A stretch of 64,000 bases of DNA from Mesostigma viride. Lineage: Eukaryota; Streptophyta; Mesostigmatophyceae; Mesostigmatales; Mesostigmataceae. Location of the stretch: assembly GCA_009746045.1 (NCBI GenBank), contig RPFO01000707.1, positions 31,092 to 95,091 of the forward strand, read 5' to 3'. A model generated the notes under the pieces. It was not told the DNA's origin. It made no database searches and worked only from the letters and a program-made list of their open reading frames with translations. A program made the position numbers and the translations under genes. Positions 1 to 11,920 of the stretch are shown one piece after another (within the stretch, counting starts at the first letter, position 1; each line of letters opens with the position of its first letter).

Positions 1-1400
1 TGGTTTTTGGGCTGATACTTGGCAAGAGTTGGGTGCGTGTTATGCGTGTTTTATTGTGTGGGGATAATGCAGGTGCCCTGCGGCACGTGTGGAGGATTTC
101 CCGATTGGTCTGCGCAATGGCAGGCACTCGTGAACTCCGCAACGTTACCTTTGCGGCTTTCATAGCGGCGATGGTGATTGTGGCAGAAGTGGCCATTGTC
201 GGCCACGATGGCATCGTTTTCGCCCTTTGCAGGCCAGGTGGGTGGTATTGTGTTTTAAAATGCATTGTGGGGGCAGCTCTGTGGATAAGAAAAGTTGGCA
301 GGCTTCATCATTAATTTTCATTTTCTAAAAGTACGGTGGTCTTGCGATCACTGATGTGTTTGTTATTTGCGCGGTGCAGATCTTTATTTGGAACTGGGAG
401 CGGTCATGGCGACTCTTGGATGGTACATCTTGCTTGGCTTTCGGGAAGTGCCACTGGTGATATCACCGATTTGTAATGCATGAAACCAGGTCCTGATTAA
501 TTTTCGGAACGAACATATCAGTGCGATACCTCATATGACCAACATGCTTCCTTTCTTTTAGTAGTCAGGTGCACATGCTGCGTTTTTTTTTCCGCAATTT
601 TCTGGTTGCACGTGGCTGGGTTGTAAGTTGATCTCTTCGCCCATTGTTTGTGTTGTGATGTTTGTTTCGTGAACGCTAGTCACAGGGCTGGAACCTGTCG
701 ATGGTGGGAGCGCGGTGGCCAAGCATGGAGGTTTCGGCGCTCAACGACGGTGTCGCGTTGTTGCCGCCCGCCAAGGCATCCGGGCGTTGTGCGGCGGCGT
801 GTGGCACGACGTTGCCTTGTCAGGTGGCGTCACTGTGCAAGGGCACTGGATTGGGTAGGTTGACTGGCTGCCTTCTGCAAGCATTTGGGATGCTGATCGT
901 GAAAGTGGAAACAAAGCTTGCATTCAAAGTAGGTAAGGATGTGTTTCAAAGTTACATTAGATAAGGTGCACTGTGTTGGACACGGTGAGAAAAATAGCGC
1001 GGCGGGCTTCGGTGGTGGTGTTTGATGTCCTGATCATACGAGTATTGGTGCACTTCTCTTGGGTGTTTAACGCAGGCGCCCGTGCCGATTTTTGGTGCGC
1101 GTGCAAGGCGAGGTCCTTGCTCTCGCGTTCCTTGCATCATACGGCCGCGTTTGCCCCGATCGCAGCGCTCGGCGTGGCGTCCCACTCGGTACCCGCGTGC
1201 TGCGCTGTGGGAAGCTCATCTGCCCGCACGCCGAGCACGTCGGCGTAGGATGCGTGCTGCAGCTGCTGCCACATGCGTGCCTCCATCTTTTGTACCCACA
1301 CGTGAGGCGGGAGGTGGGTACGCGCGTGCTGCTATTAAATATTAGTATAAATATTAGTATTTTGGCACCCTGCCAGGTGGTTTTGGGACCCTGAAAGGGG
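1..1400. other. Mostly non-coding stretch with weak exon-like ORFs
   Basis: No protein family is recognisable. Short open frames exist at 33-314, 701-850 and 1092-1394 on the plus strand. The one near 701-850 ends at a donor-like GTAGGT after codons rich in Ala, Gly and Cys, and the one near 1092 follows an acceptor-like CGCAG at about 1075. They could be upstream exons of the gene family that follows at 2.2-6.6 kb, but no frame continuity could be shown. Confidence 0.25.
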
Positions 1401-1414
1401 GTTGGCTTGCGATA

Positions 1415-1860
1415 ATGTTGTCGCGGCGAGCTCGTGTGTCTAGGCGGCGAGCACGTCAGGGAAGGCGTAAGGTGCGGGCTTCAGCGGCTGCGACGTGCTC
1501 GCCTCCGTCTTCGTCCATGCCCGTGTGTGCAGTCGGAGGTGCTGATGACGTGGGCCACGGCGGTGACTGGGAGATATCTTTGCCGGGGGAGGACGACATG
1601 GCTGAGGAGGTATGCGCTGCTGGACTGTTTTTCGATGGTACTGGTGTCATCCCGCACGTGTTTGTCTGCCCCGGTGGCGAGTTTGTGTGCAAGTGGTATT
1701 GCTGACCATGCATGGTGTCTGGGTGTCCTTTGTTGTTGTCATGCACAGGATGGCTACTCTGATGTGGGCGAACGTCTCAATGTGACGGGTGCCTGGGACG
1801 AGGACTATTATGTGCGTTCTGCATGTGTGGTATCTGAATTGCGTGTTCGGTGCATGTCAT
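1415..1860 (+). CDS. Putative exons of an unrecognised gene
   Basis: An open frame at 1415-1705 becomes protein-like after about residue 30, with many acidic residues and a Cys/Trp-containing end (GGEFVCKWYC). A second protein-like stretch follows a CACAG acceptor at about 1750 (DGYSDVGERLNVTGAWDEDY) and ends at GTGCGT. Its Asp-Tyr ending just before a donor resembles the module exons of the 2.2-6.6 kb genes (RDYCVA, HDYRVA, EDYELA). The phases of the two pieces do not join simply, so this is either a damaged upstream paralogue or chance. No function is inferred. Confidence 0.25.
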
Positions 1861-2219
1861 TTGCGTGGTGGGTACGAAGTTGAGGAACTAGCATGTGTAC
1901 TTGGGTGCATCTGGTCCCACGTGATGGCCAGAGTTGAGTTGAAATCATCTTTACTTCTAATTTGTATAATATCTTGGGCTCCTCTCCCACAAACGTGTGT
2001 GTGTGTGCGTGCTATGTTCACTGTTGTGCAGGCCGCGCCCACACACCATGCTGTGTCTAAACGCTGACGGCGGCACGCAAAGAGGACGATGGAGAAGATT
2101 GACAAATGGGTGGGTTTATAAAGTGTGAAATTCGTGTTTCTTTTATTGAAAAGTTCATGGTGTTGATACCTGCAATGGTTCACCTTGCGTGATGCAATTT
2201 ACGCTGTGACAAAGTTCGT

Positions 2220-4691
2220 TTGCCTTTCTTAACCAAAATGCCCTTGTTCCATCCCCAGGGAGCACGTGGATTCGCGGCACAAGCTTCAGGTGCATCTCCA
2301 TGGCCGTGTGTTGCAACAACTTCAGCTCAAGGGTTGTTTCCAACCCCAGCATGTTCCCTGGCGCCAACAGATGTCACAGCATCTTCGCCTGTAGTGCCAG
2401 CCGCCGCAGTGTCTTCACTTCTCTCACCACCTGACATAGCACCTTCTTCTCCAATTCAGCCTTCCGCTGCATCTTCCCCCGTACGTACCGCCACCTGCCA
2501 CGGCATCTTGCCCTCCATCGCCACCTGCCACGGCATCTTGCCCTCCATCGCCACCTGCCACGGCACCTTGCCCTCCATCGCCACCTGCCACGGCATCTTG
2601 CCCTCCATCGCCACCTGCCATGGCACCTTGCCCTCCATTGCCACCTGCCACAGCACCTTGCCCTCCATCGCCACCTGCCACGGCATCTTGCCCTCCATCG
2701 CCACCTGCCACAGCACCTTGCCCTCCATCGCCACCTGCCACGGCATCTTGCCCTCCATTGCCACCTGCCACGGCATCTTGCCCTCCATCGCCACCTGCCA
2801 CGGCATCTTGCCCTCCATCGCCACCTGCAACGGCATCTTGCCCTCCATCGCCACCTACCACGGCATCTTGCCCTCCATCGCCACCTGCCACGGCATCTTG
2901 CCCTCCATCGCCACCTGCCACGGCATCTTGCCCTCCATCGCCACCTGCCACGGCATCTTGCCCTCCATCGCCACCTGCCACGGCATCTTGCCCTCCATCG
3001 CCACCTGCCACGGCATCTTGCCCTCCATCGCCACCTGCCACGGCATCTTGCCCTCCATCGCCACCTGCCACGGCATCTTGCCCTCCATCGCCACCTGCCA
3101 CAGCATCTTGCCCTCCATCGCCACCTGCCACGGCATCTTGCCCTCCATTGCCACCTGCCACGGCATCTTGCCCTCCATCGCCACCTGCCACGGCATCTTG
3201 CCCTCCATCGCCACCTGCCACGGCATCTTGCCCTCCATCGCCACCTGCCACGGCACCTTGCCCTCCATTGCCACCTGCCACGGCATCTTGCCCTCCATCG
3301 CCACTTGCCACGGCATCTTGCCCTCCATCGCCACCTGCCACGGCACCTTGCCCTCCATCGCCACCTGCCACGGCATCTTGCCCTCCATCGCCACCTGCCA
3401 CAGCATCTTGCCCTCCATCGCCACCTGCCACGGCATCTTGCCCTCCATTGCCACCTGCCACGGCATGTTGCCCTCCATCGCCACCTGCCACGGCATCTTG
3501 CCCTCCATCGCCAGCTGCGTGTCCAGCTGCCCCTTGGCATCCATGCCGGGATCCCGTGGGGAGGTGGTTGCGTCCGTGTGCTATGGGTCGTGCCAATGAC
3601 CCACGCCCTCGGTCATATTTGTGTGTTGGACAGGCGCAGTGGTTATTTGTCAATCTGTCCGCTTGGGTGGCTTATGTCCGAGGTAAAATCGACGAGTTGG
3701 TGAACGCGGCTCCTGAGAGCTTCAGTGACGACGTTTATTGTACGGTGAGTGCAGTGCAACAGTGGTGTGCTCGCGATCGCCCATTTCACTTTGGTTGTGC
3801 GCTTCACATTTGTTTGCGTGTTTTTACTGACACCTCGCGTTACAGGATGGTCCATTGTTCCTCCCTGTGTTTCGTTTGCAGTTGTTAACGCTGCAGGCGA
3901 TGGTGGGCCCCATCTTGCCTTCGACAAGGAGTGCAGCAGAAGCGTTGTTGGTAGGTGGCGCTCTTGCTACAGGCGGAGTAGTTAGTATGAGTTGATCTAT
4001 TGTGGCTGTAGTTCGTATTTGGAATTGTAGGTTCACGCTGTTGTTGTTTCTTTTGTATGCTTTGCGCAGGCGGAGGTCGCCGGGGATTCGGCATGCAGGT
4101 TGGCTCAGGCCGCGGCCGCCTTGGATGGCGATCCCGTGCAATGCGTGGCGCGTCTGCAGTTCATGCTGGGAAACCTGGAAGCTCGGAAGTCAGAGTTTGC
4201 GTGGCGCGACTATTGTGTGGCTGTAAGTACAGGTGCAGAGATGCCTTGGTATCTCAGCTGTGCTCCTTAACGCCGGTGTTTGGTGTGTGATTTCGTTAAA
4301 TTAAGTATGGATATAATTCATGAAGAACGTTGCCGCTTGCTGATCATGGCATGGTGCTATCCTTTTTTCTTTCAGCATGATGTAGTTTTACTTAGGAGAT
4401 TACCTGAATGGCGATGTCGCTTTGTTACGGTCGTTGCCCTGTGGCAGGTCATGAGCCTGCACAACCCTTAATGTAGGGTATCGGGATTAATCACTTTACG
4501 GTTACTATTGTGTTTAATACACTTAACGGTATTGGGAGACGCTGCAGGTCCCGATGCAATCGCAGCTGCAGGTCCCGATGCAATCGCAGGGGTGCGAGAC
4601 CGTGGCAGCAGCGCATGTGGATGTTCCTGTGCAAGCTGGGGTGACAGCGTACGCGACAGCAACCGATGAGCCTGCCACGAAAGCATCTTAA
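2220..4691 (+). pseudogene. Unrecognised multi-exon gene, copy 1 (proline-repeat N-terminus, damaged)
   Basis: No family is recognised. The visible parts are a Ser/Pro/Ala-rich start (2220-2480), a decapeptide repeat PPATASCPPS encoded by a 30-bp minisatellite, then an exon ending at 3744 with WVAYVRGKIDELVN. Exon 3882-3950 (LLTLQAMVGP...) and exon 4070-4222 (AEVAGDSACR...RDYCVA) follow; all three introns are GT-AG and phase 0. Each exon has a direct counterpart in copy 2 downstream. Damage: the start and repeat lie in different frames around 2480. The fourth exon (from 4448) reads VMSLHNP and stops, and about 80 bp of extra sequence separates it from the remaining homology (RYWETLQVPM..., stop at about 4691), which also contains a tandem 24-bp duplication. 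It may still be transcribed. Function unknown. Confidence 0.5.
2490..3515 (+). repeat. 30-bp minisatellite, about 34 copies
   Basis: The array is a near-perfect tandem repeat with a 30-bp unit. In one plus frame the unit encodes PPATASCPPS; because 30 is a multiple of 3, all six frames stay open, which creates long spurious ORFs. Variants are single-base changes (CGGCATC/CGGCACC/CAGCATC, TCG/TTG). The copy-2 gene keeps only a single related stretch (ATPSPPSTACSPPPSS), so the expansion is specific to copy 1. Confidence 0.95.
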
Positions 4692-4696
4692 GCTCA

Positions 4697-6634
4697 ATGT
4701 GCAACGCCATGTGTCCCTATGGCTTCCTCTGCAGCTGCAGGATCTTCTGCAGCTCCGGCTGTGCACATGATCTTCCAACTGCAACTCCATCGCCACCTTC
4801 CACAGCATGTTCGCCTCCCCCTTCGAGTCCACCTTTTGCTCGTCATCCACGTCGGCATCTCGTAGGGGGGGGGGGCCATCGTCCGCGATGCCTCGTGGTC
4901 TGGACCCACCTCCTCGGGCGTACGCCTGTGTGGAACAAGCCGAGTCCTTTGTTGGTAATCCGTCGGCCTGGGTGGCTTTCGTGCGAGGTAAAATCGACGA
5001 GTTGGTGAACGTGGCACCAGAGAGTGTCAGCGACGACGTTTATTACACGGTGAGCGTTGTGCATAAGGGTAGTGCTCTTGTTGCCCATTTTGTTTTGTTT
5101 GAGTGTTCATTAATCGTTCATCAGTTTTTAACTGACACATGAAGTAATTGGATGGTACGAGTTGGATGTCTTTGCGTTGCAGCTGTTAACCCTGCAGGCA
5201 ATGGTCGGTCCTGTTGTGCCTTGGCAAAGGAGTGCTGCTGAGACGCTGTTGGTAAGTCACTGGTGCTTGTGCTTGATTATTTGAAGTTTGTATTTTGCTG
5301 AAGGGCCCTTGCCTGAAGGCAGCTTTAGGGTGACTTGTTGTCTAAGTTACGGCAGTAGTTAGTTTTTGGCATTGAATCGAATGTGTTGATTTGCAATTTC
5401 TTGTGATCCCTTGCGCAGGCGGAGGTTGCCGGGTATTCGCCAAACGATTTTGTGCGGGCAGCGACCGCATTGTTCGGCGATCCTGTGCAATGCATCAAAC
5501 GGCTGTGGTTTTTACCGGGTATGATGCAATCCCGGGAATCTGAGTTTGCGGGGCACGACTACCGTGTGGCGGTGAGTGCGCAACTGCGCATGCAGATACA
5601 GTTTGCTGTAAGCTTTAATGTATGTATTGCTTGGTATGTTAACTTGCTGATGGTTATCCATGGATTATTGATTAATTAATAAGAATCATTGTTACTTGGG
5701 TACCGGTCAAGGAACCGTCCTAATGACACGCTGCTATTTTCTTTTTTTTCGAGACTGTCAGTGCAAGTTTACGTAGGAGATTTAGTGACTTGTGGTGGTG
5801 CTTGATTATGGTTGTTGCCGCGTGGCAGTTTACGGCGCTGGACAACCATTTAGGGTACTGGGAGACGATTCGCATCCAGATGCAACGGGCGGGGTGTGTG
5901 CCAATGGCAGCGACGCCAGCGGGAACAGTGCCGGCACGAGCGAGACTGGCGGTGAACGCACCACAGACAAATGCAACATCTCCTATGGCGGTGAGTTTGT
6001 GTTTGTTCACGTTATGCTTGTGCATAGAGTTATTGAGGATTTTCTTGGATAATTGTGCTTTGGGGTTGGTTATTTTTCTTAATTTGTGGGCATTGTAATT
6101 TAATTTAATTTTTACCTTAATTTCGTTCGTGGTCGTGGCAGTGTGGACAATCGCTGATAATTTACTTTTCCTTCCTTTTTGGTCGCGTGTCAGCGCAGGT
6201 CGATGCGAGGAGGTTCCCAACTGCTACCTCGTTTTTGGAAGATGCACTGGCATTTAATGAAAGTTCGGGGCACCGCGCGGTGAAGGTCGAGTACTACTTG
6301 CGCATATTGGAGGGACACCGCGACGTGTTTTATAATGAGGATTACGAACTAGCGGTGAGTGATTTGTGCTCGATCACTGAGTGTTCTATGCGTGGATGAT
6401 TGAAATCCTTTGTGGGTGGATGGGTTCTTTCATGATTTCATTGTCATGATGCCGTGTGCCGGTGCAATATCTGATTATTTCTACGTTGACGAGCCGCAGG
6501 ACGAACAGATCAAGAAGTTGTTGCAGTTGTGTGTGGAGGGCAGCGTGGGTCAGGGGGCACAGAGTACACAAGGTGGCATGACCCGCACATCAGCAACGGC
6601 AGCGACTCACCGCTATTGGGCCTTTCTTGTATGA
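4697..6634 (+). CDS. Unrecognised multi-exon gene, copy 2 (helical module protein)
   Basis: Best-preserved member of the pair; function unknown. Exons read from splice consensus: about 4697-5049, 5183-5251, 5419-5571, 5829-5990, 6199-6354 and 6500-6634 (stop TGA). Every intron is GT-AG and phase 0. Exon 1 has a Pro/Ser-rich part, then FVGNPSAWVAFVRGKIDELV. Exon 3 (51 codons, ending HDYRVA) and exon 5 (52 codons, ending EDYELA) look like the same module, each followed by a shorter exon (FTALDNHLGYWET..., DEQIKKLLQLCVEG...). This suggests an internal duplication of an alpha-helical unit. The 5' end is uncertain: the Pro-rich part and the rest of exon 1 lie in different frames across a run of 10 G at about 4863-4872, which may be a real frameshift or a homopolymer error. 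Confidence 0.6.
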
Positions 6635-6639
6635 CACGG

Positions 6640-7760
6640 ACTCCCATCTCAATCCACGCCTTGGAAATATATGCTCTTCTACATCGCGGGGTTCGCCTTC
6701 TTCCATTTGTCGAGCTCGTTTACCATGTCATCGATACCCGCTAGTCTCTTCCAAGGGTCACCGTGCAATAGGAAGTCTCAGGCTGCATATTGGAGAAGTC
6801 GAACGGTGTTGCGAATCGTTATATCTTCATTGCCGTTCCCGACCGACCAACAACGAAATCCCAGCGGCGCGACAGGGTATACAAGCGTGGGCAACAGGCA
6901 TACGCCTTGGTGGCCGCGACCACGCACTTCGCCAACGGTAACATGTGGCATGCCGTAACCCCCCCCCCACACACACACGCAAACACACTTCCTCTCGGCA
7001 CCTCCCACTCGTGACAACGGGCTCCCCAACTAGAAAAGTACATGCCTCCTCGTTGAAATGGTCCTCCGCAAAAGTCGCTGCAGAATCGCGCTTCCACTCC
7101 CAAGGCCCCCCCCGCGTTCACGGCACCCGACATTCTATATCCATTGAAACACCCGCGTATTATGCAGCCATAATTTCCCTGTCCACGGCTACCCAACTCC
7201 AACTCTATTTCACGGTCATCCTCCCGAACGCCTCTACAAACGCGGACAAGATGAGATGACAGCAGCCTCGAGCCAAGCTGGCCCGGATTATACAGATGGC
7301 TGGCCTGTGCTGGTTGCCTGTTGGATACCGAGTACGGTAGCCTGCAGACCGTGGAAGGAGGGACAAAGGTACTACTCACAGGTACTCGGCTTCGTTATCT
7401 GGTCCTCGGCCATTAGAGATGCCCTGCTGCTCATGTGCGGCGTCGGGCACAACATCAACAATTAAATACAACAACTCGCCGAAGTAAGATTCCATGGGTA
7501 GCCGTGTCATGGCATCCCCGCCCTTTGGGAGCTCCCCGAATAGTACAACTAAGTGCGCGACCAATCCAACTCGGGAGAACTAGTGCTTGGCCCACGATAC
7601 GAGGGTTCTAGTAGCACGTACGGCATAGGCGTCCTCCTGCTTCCGGGTGCATACTGCCTACGCGTGTCACACGGCCGTTCAGATCCCAAAATAGCGAGTG
7701 ACACGCGGCGCAGTCGCGCGACACCAGCATGCCAAGAGCAGGCACGCCAGCGCATCGTTA
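6640..7760 (-). pseudogene. Degraded minus-strand coding sequence, unrecognised
   Basis: Several protein-like stretches lie on the minus strand in changing frames: 7376-7564 (VVLFGELPKGGDAM, ESYFGELLYLIVDVV), 6819-7379 (186 codons, Cys/Gly-rich) and about 6640-6790, where HGDPWKRLAGIDDMVNELDK is interrupted by stop codons. Together they look like one gene broken by stops and frameshifts. No family is recognised. The stretch abuts the outer end of the palindrome at about 7733. Confidence 0.3.
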
Positions 7761-9171
7761 GTGGAAACAGGTACTTATCGTGATCAAAACTCCGACCAAA
7801 TTAAAACTCGGAACGCCATCGCTTGATGGATAATCTTTCGAACATCCGAGAAGCAAAGCCTAATCGTTGTCGAGTTGAACGTTAAAATATCCGAGTGACA
7901 ATGCATGCACCGCATCGGGTTCCGACCGCTTTCGACCTTTGCTAGTTGACATCGTTGTCAAGGTCGTTGACCTGATCGGTTCGTATTATCCGCCGGCTCT
8001 AGGCTGCGTCGACGCGGGGATTGTGTGGTCGGCCGTTTCTAGGTGACGGCGCCGATGAACGCCCCGAGCGGGCTCCAAGTCAGGGTGCCGGGACAGACAT
8101 CGAGACACCGCGTTTGGACGTTCCCCGCTATAGTCCGGTTTACGGGGTTAAACTCATGTACGATTAACGGTCGGTGCTCGTCGTTATAAATAAACCTCTA
8201 GGTCCGTCGGCCATGCCATCCGCCGCCCACCGATCGAGGTGAACCATGAAAATGCATCTCGCGCATCGGCGAAGGTGCACTGTGATACTCGTCAGTCTGG
8301 TGTTGACTGGCATTGTCGCATTTTTTGGTGAGGCGCTCGCGTGCAACAAACCCGCTCAGTTCGCCAACTAGCTACGTCGCTTCCACCGTTGATTGCATTT
8401 CCCCCATCGCCCGCCCGCCGCGGAAAATGACGCTCCATTGCCGCTTCTCGCGCACTTTCTCCGTAGGCGCCGATGATGTGACTCGTCCGACTAGAGGGGT
8501 CCCGGGCGTGCACCACACCCCTGCCAGCGCCGCCGGCGGGGACAACGGCTTCTTCGCGAGTGTTGACCGCGGGACGTCGTGTCTCAATGCCGAGCGGGAA
8601 ACGCCGCGGATGCACGCGGTACGTCTATTGTCATCAGACCCCCCCCTGCCTTCGTCTGTTGACTCAGCCATTAGTTCACTCTATTCTTCAACCACTTGTC
8701 TCAATGGGTGACTCCTCCTTCATCCGCTCATCCCATATTCAACGCGCTCGTTCTACTTTTTTTCCGTCGACGCTTGTGGTACCCGCGTGTGCCGTCTCTT
8801 GTCGTGTGCTATACTCCATTCGTTGGTTGTTCGTCCCACCCATTCCACTCGGTCCACCTGTGGCCTTGCTTTGCTTTGCACGCGTCACCACCCTCGGACG
8901 GCGGCCTAGCAATGCGTGTGCCAACTGCCATCGTTAGACGGTGGAATCGCTCGTATTCATCTATCTCCATTGTAGGATACGCGCGCTACGTTAACGTGCA
9001 GGGCCGACCCACAGCAGCCGTGCCCCGCCCGTGCCACAGTTTCCCAGGCAAGGTTGGTGGTATGACGAGAGACAACCTGACTCGCCCAAATGGGCGCCCT
9101 CCTTTTGTAGCCATCACCGGCACCAAGGTTTTAGGGGCCCGCACCCCACCACTATTTTCACGTATGCGCGC

Positions 9172-10520
9172 TTCCTTCCTTCCTTCCTTCCTTCCTTCCT
9201 TCCTTCCTTCCTTCCTTCCTTCCTTCCTTCCTTCCTTCCTTCCTTCCTTCCTTCCTTCCTTCCTTCCTTCCTTCCTTCCTTCCTTCCTTCCTTCCTTCCT
9301 TCCTTCCTTCCTTCCTTCCTTCCTTCCTTCCTTCCTTCCTTCCTTCCTTCCTTCCTTCCTTCCTTCCTTCCTTCCTTCCTTCCTTCCTTCCTTCCTTCCT
9401 TCCTTCCTTCCTTCCTTCCTTCCTTCCTTCCTTCCTTCCTTCCTTCCTTCCTTCCTTCCTTCCTTCCTTCCTTCCTTCCTTCCTTCCTTCCTTCCTTCCT
9501 TCCTTCCTTCCTTCCTTCCTTCCTTCCTTCCTTCCTTCCTTCCTTCCTTCTTCCTTCCTTCCTTCCTTCCTTCCTCCCTCCCTCCCTCCTCCCTCCCTCC
9601 CTCCCTCCCTCCCTCCCTCCCTCCTCCCTCCCTCCCCCTCCTCCCTCCCTCCTCCCTCCCTCCTCCCTCCCTCCCTCCCTCCCTCCCTCCCTCCTCCCTC
9701 CCTCCCTCCCTCCCTCCCTCCCTCCTCCCTCCCTCCCTCCCTCCTCTCCCTCCCTCCCCCTCCCTCCCTCCCTCCCTCCTCCCTCCCTCCCTCCCTCCCT
9801 CCCTCCCTCCCTCCCTCCCTCCCTCCCTCCCTCCCTCCTCCCTCCCTCCCTCCCTCCCTCCCTCCCTCCCTCCCTCCTCCCTCCTCCCTCCCTCCCTCCC
9901 TCCCTCCCTCCTCCCTCCCTCCCTCCCTCCCTCCCTCCCTCCTCCCTCCCTCCTCCCTCCCTCCCTCCCTCCCTCCCTCCCTCCCTCCCTCCCTCCCTCC
10001 CTCCCTCCCTCCCTCCCTCCCTCCCTCCCTCCCTCCCTCCCTCCCTCCCTCCCTCCCTCCCTCCCTCCCTCCCTCCTCCCTCCCTCCCTCCCTCCCTCCT
10101 CCCTCCCTCCCTCCCTCCCTCCCTCCCTCCCTCCCTCCCTCCCTCCCTCCCTCCCTCCTCCCTCCTCCCTCCCTCCCTCCTCCCTCCCTCCCTCCCTCCC
10201 TCCCTCCTCCCCCTCCCTCCCTCCCTCCCTCCCTCCCTCCCTCCCTCCCTCCCTCCTCCCTCCCTCCTCCCTCCCTCCCTCCCTCCCTCCCTCCCTCCCT
10301 CCCTCCCTCCCTCCTCCCTCCCTCCCTCCTCCCTCCCTCCCTCCCTCCCTCCCTCCCTCCCTCCCTCCTCCCTCCCTCCCTCCCTCCCTCCCTCCCTCCC
10401 TCCCTCCCTCCCTCCCTCCCTCCCTCCCTCCCTCCCTCCCTCCTCCCTTCCTTCCTTCCTTCCTTCCTTCCTTCCTTCCTTCCTTCCTTCCTTCCTTCCT
10501 TCCTTCCTTCCTTCCTTTGG
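9172..10520 (+). repeat. (CCTT)n / (CCTC)n microsatellite, about 1.35 kb
   Basis: An almost pure CCTT tract (about 9172-9570) passes into interrupted CCTC/CCT sequence (about 9570-10445) and returns to CCTT (about 10445-10517). All six frames stay open, which yields spurious ORFs of 470-650 codons. The matching place in the right arm (13980-14095) is only about 110 bp of degenerate GGAA repeat. Confidence 0.97.
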
Positions 10521-10599
10521 GATCCTTCCTTCCCTCCATTTCTCCCTTCCTTCGGCCATCCCTTCCTTCCCTCCCCCCCTTCATTCATTCATTCGCTGC

Positions 10600-11110
10600 A
10601 TTCGGCCACCCGTCCTATCTGGCACGCTAGAGCTGCCGCCATCCCAGTCACCACTCTGCGTGTGCGGTGACGTGCGACATTTGTGGCTACTCCGGTTGGG
10701 CACGGCGCCGGGTCGTTTGCTGGCACGTGTATTTTCTTACCTCCTCGCCGTCCTCCCGGCCCACGGTGGTTTAGGCGCAGTACTATTGCCAGATTACCGT
10801 GTAGCACGTGCCCCGCGTTCTGATCAGCCGTTGTCTCTGCTCTCCGCGCCCGCACCGTTGTCGGACCGCATGCAGGGCGACATCCGTCTTTCTACCCGGT
10901 GGCACATCTCCCAGCCCTGGTCTTGCAACTTATCATGGGACGGCCGTTTCACCAACCCTCGGCGACGGAGGGGGTACTGACGGGCGCTGTCGCGGAAGAA
11001 CCGTGGGTCATGGCATAGTAGGCGGCGGGATGCGATGAAGCGGGATCTGACCAAGGACGGGGACGTTGAGTCCAACCCGGGACCGTCGCACGAGGCTGCC
11101 GCGCCCCCAT
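10600..11110 (+). pseudogene. Decayed ORF with 2A-like motif, left arm
   Basis: One plus frame is open from the simple repeat through about 10977 and again from 10981 to past 11085. It encodes an Arg-rich stretch (RALSRKNRGSWHSRRRDAMK), then the core GDVESNPGP at 11059-11085. The core matches the D-[VI]-E-x-N-P-G-P consensus at which ribosomes skip the Gly-Pro bond. Such motifs occur in picornavirus-like polyproteins and near the N-terminus of some non-LTR retrotransposon ORFs. A donor-like GTACGT follows at 11116. The frame is broken here by a TGA at 10978-10980; the other arm has TGG at that place. It is probably a mobile-element remnant; the protein is otherwise unrecognised. Confidence 0.5.
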
Positions 11111-11189
11111 CCCACGTACGTTACATTGTTGTTACATTCGCCTCTTCCTATGGGTTTTATCCCAGCCCCCAGGGGGCTGAGTGCTCGGA

Positions 11190-11580
11190 TGGGAGGGGCT
11201 TGGGTGTGGGTGTGGGTGTGGGTGTGGGAGTGGGGGTGGGGGTGGGGTGGGGGTGGGGGTGGGGGTGGGGGTGGGGGTGGGGGTGGGGGTGGGGGTGGGG
11301 TGGGGGTGGGGGTGGGGGTGGGGGTGGGGGTGGGGTGGGGGTGGGGGTGGGGTGGGGGTGGGGGTGGGGGTGGGGGGGTGGGGGTGGGGGTGGGGGTGGG
11401 GGTGGGGGTGGGGGTGGGGTGGGGGTGGGGGGGGGTGGGGGGTGGGGCTGGTGGGGCTGGGGGTGAGGGTGGGGGTGGGGGTGGGGTTGGGGGTGGGGTT
11501 GGGGGTGGGGTTAGGGTGGGGGTGGGGGGGGGTGGGGGTGGGGGTGGGCGTGGGGGTGGGCGTGGGGGTGGGGGGCGAAT
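11190..11580 (+). repeat. G-rich (GGGGTG)n tract, quadruplex-prone
   Basis: The tract is a long run of GGGGGT/GGGGT units on the plus strand with many closely spaced G-triplets, so intramolecular G-quadruplexes are likely on this strand. It lies just downstream of the donor-like site after the 2A motif, so it would be intronic if that gene is spliced. Confidence 0.95.
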
Positions 11581-11619
11581 ACCTGGGTGACAGGCGGGGC
11601 TTACTGCTTGCGTGGTGGT

Positions 11620-11920
11620 GGTGGTGGTGGTGGGGCGAGTGCTTGGATGGGATGGGTCGGACTGCTTGGATAGGAGGGGGGGTTGAATGCTTGGATGGGT
11701 CGAGGCGGCCGGGGCAGTTGGTGGTGGTGGTGACGGTGGTGGTGGTGGTGGTGTCGGGGGGGTGGGGTGCGGTGGGGCGGGGGGGTGGGAGGGATTGAGT
11801 GAGTGCATGGGAGGGGCTGATTCTCGGTTGGGGGGGTCGGCTCATTGATGATCATGAGCTGGCGGGCGCCGGTGGTGGGGGTGGCGGATGGCGGTGGTGG
11901 TGGTGGTGGTGGTGGTGGTT
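11620..11920 (+). repeat. GGT-rich low-complexity stretch
   Basis: Short (GGT)n runs and G-rich sequence continue from the quadruplex-prone tract toward 11920. The mirror of this stretch is 12740-13070. No coding signal. Confidence 0.8.

Noticed and set aside
8292-8615. 107-codon ORF identical in both palindrome arms as a conserved gene
   Set aside because: Identity follows from the high identity of the arms; composition is Arg/Ala-rich without motif, and overlapping frames are equally conserved.
9031-10980. 650-codon FLPS/LPPS repeat ORFs on both strands
   Set aside because: They are translations of a pure tetranucleotide tract open in all six frames, with no start context or unique domain.
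11500-11520. Telomere-like GGGGTTAGGGT
   Set aside because: A single occurrence within a GGGGTG tract, explained by base substitution.
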